10,148 nt of DNA, taken from the NCBI GenBank assembly GCA_035637315.1, contig DASPXK010000350.1, positions 1-10,148 of the forward strand, written 5' to 3'. Below the pieces are notes generated by a model. That model was not told the origin of the DNA. It searched no databases and saw nothing but the letters and a program-made list of their open reading frames with translations. Source of the DNA: DASPXK01 sp035637315 (GTDB lineage Bacteria; Chloroflexota; UBA6077; JACCZL01). A program made the position numbers and the translations under genes. This document shows positions 1 through 5,651 of the stretch, piece by piece. Within the stretch, counting starts at the first letter, position 1; every line of letters starts with the position of its first letter.

Positions 1-2
1 GG

Positions 3-197
3 CTCGTCGCAGGCTTGACGCCTGCCCAGCTTCAGCGCTCGGGCCAACATCCTCACGTCGGCGAGCTGACGGTTCGCGACCTGCTGCACGAGTGGCTCCA
101 TCACGACCGCAACCACGTCAAACAGATCCTGAGCAACGTGCAAGCCTACGTCTGGCCAAGGATGGGGAATGCGCGCCGCTTCAGCGAGTTCGACTGA
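3..197 (+). CDS. DinB-like family protein, C-terminal fragment (partial at left edge)
   Basis: The frame is open from the first base to a TGA at 195-197, so this is the 3' end of a gene that starts outside the window. The TTG at 15 is not a convincing start, because the frame continues upstream through it. The fragment contains HPHVGELTVRDLLHEWLHHD followed by RNHVKQI. This fits the last helix of DinB/YfiT-like four-helix-bundle proteins, where an HP-x-x-G turn leads into a helix with an H-D-x-x-H metal-ligand pattern. Family members are often thiol-dependent metalloenzymes or stress proteins; the role of this one is unknown. The SDR gene starts 19 bases downstream on the same strand, so the two may be cotranscribed. 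Family assignment is moderately secure; function is not. Confidence 0.6.
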   Translation, partial: LVAGLTPAQLQRSGQHPHVGELTVRDLLHEWLHHDRNHVKQILSNVQAYVWPRMGNARRFSEFD

Positions 198-216
198 TCG
201 GGCGGCGGAGCAGCGC

Positions 217-744
217 ATGCACACGGACTTCACCGGCAAGGTAGTGATCGTGACCGGCGCCGGGCAGGGCATTGGGCGCGCGCTCGCGCGGGCGTTCGCC
301 CAGGAGGGAGCCTCGATCGTGGCGGCCGACGTCAATGTGGTCGGAGCCGCGGAGACGGCCCGCCTCGTCGAGGCAGAGGGAGGCCGCGCGCTCGCCGTCG
401 AGGTAGACGTGTCCGTCGCCAGCCAGGCGCGCTCAATGGTCGGCGCCGCGACCGACCGCTTCGGGCGCCTGGACGTGCTGGTCAACAACGCCGGGATTTT
501 CCCGCGCGCGATGGCGCCCCATCGTATTACCGTCAACGCCATCGCGCCCGGCCTGACGAACACCGCCCAGCCACGCGGGGGGATGACCGAAGCCGAGATC
601 GACGCGGCGGGCCAACTGGTCCCGCTCGGCCGAATCGGGGAGCCGGAGGACATTGTCCCCACTGCCCTGTTCCTGTGCAGCGACGCCGCCGCCTACATCA
701 CCGGCCAGACCCACCACGTCAACGGCGGCTCGTGGATGCCGTAA
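217..744 (+). CDS. SDR-family oxidoreductase with internal in-frame deletion, probably inactive
   Basis: This is an NAD(P)-binding short-chain dehydrogenase/reductase of 175 residues. The ATG at 217 is chosen because GGAG at 207-210 lies six bases upstream; an upstream GTG/TTG-type start near 169 would overlap the previous gene and add unrelated sequence. Visible motifs are the cofactor-binding TGAGQGIG (residues 13-20), the Asp at 64, NNAG (90-93), then VNAIAPG (106-112), and a C-terminal YITGQ...VNGGSWMP. In classical SDRs of about 250 residues, NNAG is followed by about 70 residues carrying the catalytic Ser and the YxxxK pair before the R-x-T-VNAIAPG block. Here NNAGIFPRA runs almost directly into MAPHRITVNAIAPG, so the active-site strand, Ser, Tyr and Lys are all absent. 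The flanking parts look well conserved and the frame is kept. It is best read as a recent in-frame deletion or an assembly collapse, and a working dehydrogenase is unlikely. Confidence 0.8.
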   Translation: MHTDFTGKVVIVTGAGQGIGRALARAFAQEGASIVAADVNVVGAAETARLVEAEGGRALAVEVDVSVASQARSMVGAATDRFGRLDVLVNNAGIFPRAMAPHRITVNAIAPGLTNTAQPRGGMTEAEIDAAGQLVPLGRIGEPEDIVPTALFLCSDAAAYITGQTHHVNGGSWMP

Positions 745-747
745 CGA

Positions 748-782
748 GTGGGCAGTGGGCAGTAGAGAGTAGGCAGCAGGTA
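748..782 (+). repeat. Degenerate heptad tandem repeat
   Basis: Five consecutive 7-base units can be read in phase: GTGGGCA (748), GTGGGCA (755), GTAGAGA (762), GTAGGCA (769) and GCAGGTA (776). The array begins four bases after the SDR stop codon and lies in the gap before the RidA-like gene. A second heptad array with a different unit lies at 3083-3117. No coding function is seen. Confidence 0.7.
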
Positions 783-855
783 GCATCGGATTACCGGACC
801 CCGTCTCCCAGAGGGCAAGAGGCTCGGGGTTAGGCAAAGGTTGGAAGAGCCAGCA

Positions 856-1245
856 GTGGAACGTGAACGACTGAACCCGCCGGGCGTCCATGCGCCGCAG
901 GCCAACTACTCCCACGTCGCGCGGGTGGGCAGCATGCTGTACATCTCGGGTCAGGTGGCGCTGGACGAGGGAGGCAAGCTGGTCGGCGGAGGGGATGCCG
1001 AAGCGCAGGCCGAGCAGTGCTTCCGCAACATCGAGACGATCGTCAGGCACTTTGGCGGCACGCTCGACAACGTGATGAAGACCACGACCTACATCACAGA
1101 CTGGGGTTTCCGCCCGTTGGTGGCAAAGCCGCGCGACCGGATCTTCAGGCCGCCGTATCCCGCCAACACGCTGGTGGTCGTGACCGCCCTCGCCTCGCCA
1201 GACTTCCTGGTCGAGATCGAGGCCATCGTGGCGCTTGACCGGTAG
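856..1245 (+). CDS. RidA-family protein lacking the canonical catalytic arginine
   Basis: A Rid (YjgF/YER057c/UK114) superfamily protein of 129 residues, the usual family length. Members form trimers; canonical RidA hydrolyses reactive enamines/imines released by PLP enzymes. Recognisable features are the N-terminal NPPG, the YSHVARVGSMLYISGQVALD strand region, the middle helix QCFRNIETIVRHFGGTLDNVMKTT, and the C-terminal RPPYPANTLVVV...LVEIEAIVAL. In canonical RidA the segment after PPYPA carries an Arg that holds the substrate carboxylate; here it is Asn (PPYPAN). That places the protein with Rid subgroups lacking classical imine-deaminase chemistry. The GTG at 856 is preferred because GGAAGAG at 843-849 sits at a good distance upstream; a TTG at 841 would add five residues. 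Pyrimidine-degradation (Rut) clusters also contain a Rid protein, RutC, so its presence near LLM genes is suggestive. It could belong to the transcript upstream or to the operon downstream. Confidence 0.88.
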   Translation: MERERLNPPGVHAPQANYSHVARVGSMLYISGQVALDEGGKLVGGGDAEAQAEQCFRNIETIVRHFGGTLDNVMKTTTYITDWGFRPLVAKPRDRIFRPPYPANTLVVVTALASPDFLVEIEAIVALDR

Positions 1246-1265
1246 GGGGGAAAATCCCTACCCGG
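1239..1265 (+). terminator. Hairpin overlapping the RidA stop codon, possible terminator
   Basis: CCGGTAGGG (1239-1247) pairs with CCCTACCCGG (1256-1265) with one bulged C, around an 8-base G/A-rich loop. The stop codon TAG (1243-1245) is inside the left arm. The stem is strong but no T-run follows it, so it is not a classic intrinsic terminator; it could also stabilise the 3' end of the upstream transcript. It marks the most likely break between the SDR/RidA genes and the transporter operon. Confidence 0.4.
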
Positions 1266-1338
1266 ATACGGCGGTCTGCACAAAGCGGCCGCACAACATT
1301 GGCCTACGTGGCGCTGCCCGCGACCACCTCGCGGAACG

Positions 1339-1344
1339 TATACT
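1339..1344 (+). promoter_or_regulatory. Possible -10 element for the transporter operon
   Basis: TATACT at 1339-1344 is a good match to a sigma-70 -10 box and lies 55 bases before the ATPase start, in the 154-base gap after RidA. This is the longest gap within the left two-thirds of the window. No clear -35 hexamer lies 16-18 bases upstream; CTGCCC at 1314-1319 is a poor one. The call rests on the hexamer and its position only. Confidence 0.25.
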
Positions 1345-1399
1345 TGCCCTTACCGCGAGCCCCTGTCGCCCCCCGGGCTAGCGGCTTCGGAGATTGCGG

Positions 1400-2212
1400 A
1401 TGGCCGTGGTCGAATCGCCACAGACTCGCACCCCCAGCACGCCCGGCCCGACCTCGGCTCCGCTCATCCTCGTGGACCGCGTCCAGAAGACTTACGCCAA
1501 TGGCACGGTGGCGCTCGAGGACCTCTCCTTCGAAGTCTACGAGGGCCAGTTCGTCTCGCTGGTCGGGCCGTCCGGCTGTGGCAAGTCGACGCTCCTGCGG
1601 GTCATCGCCGGACTCGGTCCGATCAGCGCCGGCGAGGTGCTGGTCGAGGGGCTGTCGCCGAAGCGCGCCAGACAGGAGCGGGCCGACACGGCATTCGTGT
1701 TTCAGGACGCGACCCTGCTGCCCTGGCGGAACGTGCTCGGCAACGTCGACCTTCCCCTGGAGCTTCGCGGCCAGCCCCCCCGCGAGCGGCGGGGCGCGGC
1801 GATGCAGGCGCTCGAGACCGTTGGTCTGGCCGAGGTCGCGCGCGCCTATCCGCGCGAGCTATCGGGCGGCATGCGAATGCGGGTCTCGTTGGCGCGCGCA
1901 CTGGCGGCCCATCCACGCCTGCTTTTGATGGACGAGCCATTCGGCTCGCTCGACGAGATCACGCGCCAACGTCTGAACGGCGAGCTGCTTCGGATCTGCG
2001 CCCTGGCCGGCTGGACCGTCGTGTTCGTGACCCACAACGTCTTCGAGGCCGTTTTTCTCTCCAGTCGGGTCCTGGTCATGAGCCGACGGCCCGGACGCGT
2101 CGTGGCCGAGGTGCCGGTCGAACTGGCCTACCCGCGACTTCCCGAGGTGCGGACCATGCCCGAGTACAGCGGGACCGTGGGCAAGGTCATCCAGCTGCTC
2201 GGGGAGGCCTGA
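1400..2212 (+). CDS. ABC transporter ATP-binding protein, NitT/TauT/SsuB type
   Basis: Cytoplasmic ATPase subunit of an importer, 270 residues. All nucleotide-binding motifs are intact: Walker A GPSGCGKST (56-64), Q-loop Gln102 in FVFQDATLLPW, signature LSGGM (154-158), Walker B LLLMDE (174-179), D-loop GSLDE, and switch His212 in VTHN. The Q-loop followed by LLPW and the ending of the H-loop region (VTHNVFEAVFLSSRVLVMS) are typical of the nitrate/taurine/alkanesulfonate/HMP group (NrtD, TauB, SsuB, ThiZ). The ATG at 1400 is preferred to the TTG at 1394 because GGAG at 1389-1392 is seven bases upstream. The permease follows directly, as expected for a pair that assembles with an SsuA/THI5-like binding protein. 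No odd residues were seen. The subunit itself does not reveal the substrate. Confidence 0.95.
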   Translation: MAVVESPQTRTPSTPGPTSAPLILVDRVQKTYANGTVALEDLSFEVYEGQFVSLVGPSGCGKSTLLRVIAGLGPISAGEVLVEGLSPKRARQERADTAFVFQDATLLPWRNVLGNVDLPLELRGQPPRERRGAAMQALETVGLAEVARAYPRELSGGMRMRVSLARALAAHPRLLLMDEPFGSLDEITRQRLNGELLRICALAGWTVVFVTHNVFEAVFLSSRVLVMSRRPGRVVAEVPVELAYPRLPEVRTMPEYSGTVGKVIQLLGEA

Positions 2213-2216
2213 GCTG
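2201..2216 (+). promoter_or_regulatory. Strong Shine-Dalgarno placed before an in-frame CTG (possible permease start)
   Basis: GGGGAGG at 2201-2207 is a near-perfect ribosome binding site. Six bases later, just past the ATPase stop codon (2210-2212), is CTG at 2214-2216, which is in frame with the permease. By contrast the first conventional start, GTG at 2259, has only a weak CAGG upstream. The permease may therefore begin at CTG 2214, giving 15 extra residues. Confidence 0.4.
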
Positions 2217-2258
2217 GCAGCGACGCTCGAGCGGACCACCTCCACTGCCGCGCCAGGC

Positions 2259-3080
2259 GTGGGCACGACTACGAGGCCCGCCACCCGGAACGGGCTCGTC
2301 GAGTGGCTGTGGAGAGCGGCCCCGCCGGTTGGCGCCTTCGTCGTCTTCGTGGCCCTCTGGCAGGTCGTCGTCACCCTGCTGCGCGTCCCGCACTATCTGC
2401 TGCCTACCCCGTCGCTTATCGTCGGGGCCTGGGTCGATAGGATCGACATCCTGCTCGTCGCGCTCAGCTCCACCTTTCTGTCGGCGCTGTGCGGCTTCGG
2501 CCTCTCGATCGTGGTGGGTATGGCCGTGGCGCTGGTGATGTCGCAGAGCAAGCTGCTCGAGCGCAGCCTGTACCCGTATGCAATCCTTCTCCAGACGATC
2601 CCGATCGTCGCGATCGCACCGCTGATCGTGATCTGGGTCGGGGCCGGTATGCCGGCCGTGGTGATCATCGCCTTTCTCATCTCGTTGTTCCCGATCATCA
2701 CCAACACGACGACCGGCTTGACTTCTACGGACCACAACCTGGTCAGCATGTTCGAGCTGTACAACGCGAGCTGGTGGCAGCGGATGGCCAAACTCAGGCT
2801 GCCCTTCGCGCTGCCCTACGTGATGACCGGGCTGAGGATCTCGTCCGGCCTGGCGGTCATCGGGGCGATCGTCGGCGAGTTCATCGCCGGGATCGGCGGC
2901 CTTCGCGGCGGCCTTGGCTACGTGATCGTCAGCGCCGCCAATCGCCTCGAGATGGCCTACCTGTTCGCGGCGGCGCTGACCTCGTCGCTGCTGGGGATCA
3001 TCATCTTCATCGGCGTCAGCCTGGTCAGCGCCCGCTTCCTGCGCCACTGGCACGAGTCAGCGATTCAGCGAGACATGTGA
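2259..3080 (+). CDS. ABC transporter permease, NitT/TauT/SsuC type
   Basis: Integral membrane subunit of 273 residues in the binding-protein-dependent permease family. Hydrophobic spans appear near residues 22-42, 64-92, 105-127, 131-150, 192-211 and 235-258, giving about six membrane segments. The cytoplasmic coupling (EAA) loop lies around 165-192: an Ala-Ser-rich helix start, then RLPFALPYVMTGLRI, where the ATPase docks. The LPTPS after the first segment and the final AFLISLFPII are typical of the TauC/SsuC/ThiX group. The GTG at 2259 is the first standard start in frame, but the better ribosome binding site points to a CTG at 2214. Spacing to the ATPase is 46 bases, or a single base if CTG is used, consistent with translational coupling. 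It is the only permease here, so it must serve both downstream binding proteins if they use a local channel. Confidence 0.93.
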   Translation: MGTTTRPATRNGLVEWLWRAAPPVGAFVVFVALWQVVVTLLRVPHYLLPTPSLIVGAWVDRIDILLVALSSTFLSALCGFGLSIVVGMAVALVMSQSKLLERSLYPYAILLQTIPIVAIAPLIVIWVGAGMPAVVIIAFLISLFPIITNTTTGLTSTDHNLVSMFELYNASWWQRMAKLRLPFALPYVMTGLRISSGLAVIGAIVGEFIAGIGGLRGGLGYVIVSAANRLEMAYLFAAALTSSLLGIIIFIGVSLVSARFLRHWHESAIQRDM

Positions 3081-3082
3081 AC

Positions 3083-3117
3083 GAGGACTGAGGACTGAGG
3101 ACTGAGGGATGAGGAGG
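3083..3117 (+). repeat. Heptad tandem repeat whose last unit is the ribosome binding site
   Basis: Five in-phase 7-base units: GAGGACT three times (3083, 3090, 3097), GAGGGAT (3104) and GAGGAGG (3111). The last unit is itself the Shine-Dalgarno sequence for the binding protein, five bases before its ATG at 3123. The array starts two bases after the permease stop. Gain or loss of units would not change the final spacing but would change upstream pairing and the number of GAGG-like sites. Confidence 0.8.
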
Positions 3118-3122
3118 ATCGA

Positions 3123-4295
3123 ATGCTCACCGTGCCTGACGGAGCTCTGTCGTTTGCCAGCACGCGGCTGAGCCGGCGCCGCTGGCTGCTGGTCGCCGCG
3201 GGGGCGGCGGGCGCCATGGTGGCGGCGTGCCAGCCCGCGGCGCCGCCCGCGCCGACCGCGGTCCCGGCCAAGCCTACCGAGGCCCCCAAGCCGGCCGCCA
3301 GCCCGGCCGCTTCGCCCGCTGCCTCGCCGGCCGCCTCACCCAGCCCGGCCGCCGCGGCTCCAGCCGCCCAGGGCACCGCGGCGGCCAAGCCTTCTTCTAT
3401 GACCGAAGTCAGCCAGGTCATGAACTGGTTCGCCCAGGCCGCGCATGGCGGGCTGTTCGCCGCACTGAAGAACGGCGACTACGAGCGGGCCAACCTAAAG
3501 ATGACCAATGAGCAGGGCGGACCCCAGATCTCCGCCATTCCGCTCGTCGCGTCCGGGAAGCACGCCTTCGGGATGATGCAGGGCGACCAGCTCCTGCTCG
3601 CGCGCCAGGAGGGCATCCCGCTGGTCGGCGTCTTCGCCATCTTCCAGACCAACCCCCAGGGACTCATGTTCCACATGAGCAACCCGGTCAAGGATTTTGC
3701 GGACCTGAACGGCCGCAAAGTCTACGTGTCGCCCACCGCCACGTACTGGCTTTACCTGGTCAAGAAGTTCAACCTGGACAAGGCGGAGCAGCTAGCCTAC
3801 AACGGCCAGCTCGCCACATTCCTGGCCGACAAGACGGCCGTCTTCCAATGCTACGTTAGCTCGGAGCCCCCGGCCGCCAAAAAGCAGGGCGCCGAGGTCG
3901 GCTACCTGCTCAACGCCGACTCGGGCTACAACCCGTACGGCAACATCATGGCAACCACCGAGCAGATGGTGAAGGAGAAACCGGAGCTGGTCCAGGCGTA
4001 CGTGACGGCCAGCCTCGCCGGCTGGAAGAGCTTTGCCGACAAGCCGGAGCCGATCATCTCGTTCGTCAAGGAGTACAACAAGGACTACGATGTCGAGCTC
4101 GGGCTCGTGGCGGCCGAGATCGAGAAGCCGCTGCTAACCGGCAAGAGCTGGGACCCAAAGATGATGGGGCTCATCAACGAGCAGCGGTTCAAGGAGCTCC
4201 ACGACCAGATGCGCGAGGTCGGCGTGCTCAAACAAGACCAGGACGTCAAGAAGGCCTTCGACGCCCGCTTCATCGACGCAGCCCAGAAAGCGTAG
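3123..4295 (+). CDS. SsuA/THI5-like ABC substrate-binding lipoprotein (copy 1)
   Basis: Extracytoplasmic binding protein of 390 residues. The N-terminus carries a twin-arginine-like motif, LSRRRWLLVAAG (16-27), and a lipobox VAAC with Cys36, so it is probably exported folded by Tat and lipid-anchored. Residues 38-93 form an Ala/Pro/Ser/Thr linker with four AASP units (58-73). The binding domain follows, opening with MNWFAQAAHGGLFAALKNGDY, which matches the N-terminal strand and 'GLF/YAA...G' helix of NMT1/THI5-like proteins (PF09084: SsuA, TauA, ThiY, RibY). Later landmarks are FQTNPQGLMFHMSNPVKDF and the segment around LLNADSGYNPYGN. The ATG at 3123 is preceded by GAGGAGG. It sits directly after the permease and 10 bases before an LLM oxygenase. 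Its ligand is unknown; relatives bind sulfonates, formylaminopyrimidine or riboflavin. A paralogue lies at 5652-6905. Confidence 0.92.
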   Translation: MLTVPDGALSFASTRLSRRRWLLVAAGAAGAMVAACQPAAPPAPTAVPAKPTEAPKPAASPAASPAASPAASPSPAAAAPAAQGTAAAKPSSMTEVSQVMNWFAQAAHGGLFAALKNGDYERANLKMTNEQGGPQISAIPLVASGKHAFGMMQGDQLLLARQEGIPLVGVFAIFQTNPQGLMFHMSNPVKDFADLNGRKVYVSPTATYWLYLVKKFNLDKAEQLAYNGQLATFLADKTAVFQCYVSSEPPAAKKQGAEVGYLLNADSGYNPYGNIMATTEQMVKEKPELVQAYVTASLAGWKSFADKPEPIISFVKEYNKDYDVELGLVAAEIEKPLLTGKSWDPKMMGLINEQRFKELHDQMREVGVLKQDQDVKKAFDARFIDAAQKA

Positions 4296-4305
4296 AAGAG
4301 GACCG

Positions 4306-5604
4306 ATGCAGCTAGGAGTGTTCTTCTTCAGTACCGTGGACATGACGGACGCGGGCGTCGGCGGGCCCGATCCGCAGGACCGCCGCTATTTCCAGGCTGA
4401 TTACGGCAAGCAATACGATGACCTGTTTGCCTACGCCACGGCGGCCGAGGAGGCCGGCTTCGACTCGATGTGGTTCGCGGAGCACCACTTCCAGCACGAG
4501 GGCTACGAGGTCACGCCGAATATCATCTTGACCAGCGCCGTCCTGGCCATGAAGACCGAGCGGATAAAGTTCGGCGCCATGTTCAACGTCATCCCCCAGT
4601 GGCACCCACTGCGGTTCGCCGAGGACTTCGCCTTTGCCGACGTCGTCACGCGTGGGCGGATGATCTGCGGCATTGGGCGAGGCACGGTCCCGCGCGAGTC
4701 CACCGCGCTCGGAGCTCGGATGGGTTGGAACGATTCGCCGGACGACCAGTTCAACCGCGAGTTGTTCGAAGAGCAGGTGGAGATCATCAAGAAGGCCTGG
4801 CACGACGAGACCTTCTCCTACCGAGGCACGCACTACGTCCTGCCGGCCGACGGCCTCGACGACCGCGGGCGCGACGTCACGTCACTAACTCTCGTGCCCA
4901 AGCCGTGGAACAGGCCGGTCGAGATCTGGCAGCCGGTCACCAGCCCGAAGACGTACGCCTACGTGGCCCAGCAGGGACACCAGGCTGTCTACTGGATGAT
5001 GTCGCGGCCGCGTCTGCGGCAGGGATGGAAGCTCTACCAGGACCTCTTCGAGGAGCACCACGGCGTGAAGCTCCGCAGGGGCCAGAACCGCATGCTGGTC
5101 ATCAACGTCACGATCGGCGACACCACCGAGCACGCCAAACAGATCGCCCGAAACGGCCACGACGAGTACTGGAAGTTCCTCGGACCGTACGGGCGGCAGG
5201 TCAATTACCTCGACGAGAACGGCAAGAGCTGGCCAAACACCCGCCTCCCGACGCTCGAGGAGTCGATGGAGCAGGGGCCGTGGGTGATCGGGACCGCGGC
5301 CGAGGTGCGCGACACCCTGGCCAGCCTCCAGGAGCAGCTCGGGATCGAATACCTGACCATCTTTCCGCATTACCCGGGCATGGTCCGCGAGCAGGCGATC
5401 GACCAGATGGAGCGCTTCATGCGCGACGTCGCGCCGACCCTCACGGCCCAGGCCCCGCCTATCGAGTCGGCGCCACCCGGTCAGATAGACCTGACCGGTA
5501 CGGCCACGACACCAATCACGATGGCCCAGGCCAAGACCCGCGAGACGATCGGCGCGGCAACGCGATGGGCGCTGCCCGGCGAGACTCGCACCGCGCATTC
5601 ATGA
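4306..5604 (+). CDS. LLM-class flavin-dependent oxidoreductase (copy 1)
   Basis: A luciferase-like monooxygenase of 432 residues, a TIM-barrel enzyme that uses reduced flavin (FMNH2, or F420 in some lineages) and is expected in the cytoplasm. Visible motifs are the N-terminal LGVFFFSTVD strand, FAEHHF (57-62; the EHHF of luciferase-like proteins), and HPLRFAEDFAFADVVTRGRMICGIGRG (100-126), the HP-x-R-x-AE and GR-x-x-x-G-x-GRG family pattern. They also include GARMG, ELFEEQVEIIKKAW and EIWQPVTSPKT. The barrel ends near residue 385; about 45 more residues form a polar tail of low conservation. ATG 4306 follows AGAGGA and lies 10 bases after the binding-protein stop, indicating a coupled pair. 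In the family, RutA opens the uracil ring and SsuD desulfonates alkanesulfonates, so an oxygenase beside an SsuA/THI5-type importer suggests oxidation of the imported compound. No flavin reductase gene is seen in the window. Confidence 0.93.
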   Translation: MQLGVFFFSTVDMTDAGVGGPDPQDRRYFQADYGKQYDDLFAYATAAEEAGFDSMWFAEHHFQHEGYEVTPNIILTSAVLAMKTERIKFGAMFNVIPQWHPLRFAEDFAFADVVTRGRMICGIGRGTVPRESTALGARMGWNDSPDDQFNRELFEEQVEIIKKAWHDETFSYRGTHYVLPADGLDDRGRDVTSLTLVPKPWNRPVEIWQPVTSPKTYAYVAQQGHQAVYWMMSRPRLRQGWKLYQDLFEEHHGVKLRRGQNRMLVINVTIGDTTEHAKQIARNGHDEYWKFLGPYGRQVNYLDENGKSWPNTRLPTLEESMEQGPWVIGTAAEVRDTLASLQEQLGIEYLTIFPHYPGMVREQAIDQMERFMRDVAPTLTAQAPPIESAPPGQIDLTGTATTPITMAQAKTRETIGAATRWALPGETRTAHS

Positions 5605-5651
5605 GCAGGTAACCAGAGACCCACAGGCGAGCAGGTATGAAGGAGGAGGCC

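Noticed and set aside
1299..1928. A 209-residue + strand frame overlapping the ATPase start
   Set aside because: It is the shifted frame of the ATPase gene, rich in Arg/Ser/Pro, with no motif; the ATPase frame has all expected nucleotide-binding motifs.
3294..3341. Tandem AASP-encoding units in both binding proteins as a possible mobile repeat
   Set aside because: They are explained as the flexible lipoprotein linker between the lipidated Cys and the binding domain, inherited by both paralogues.
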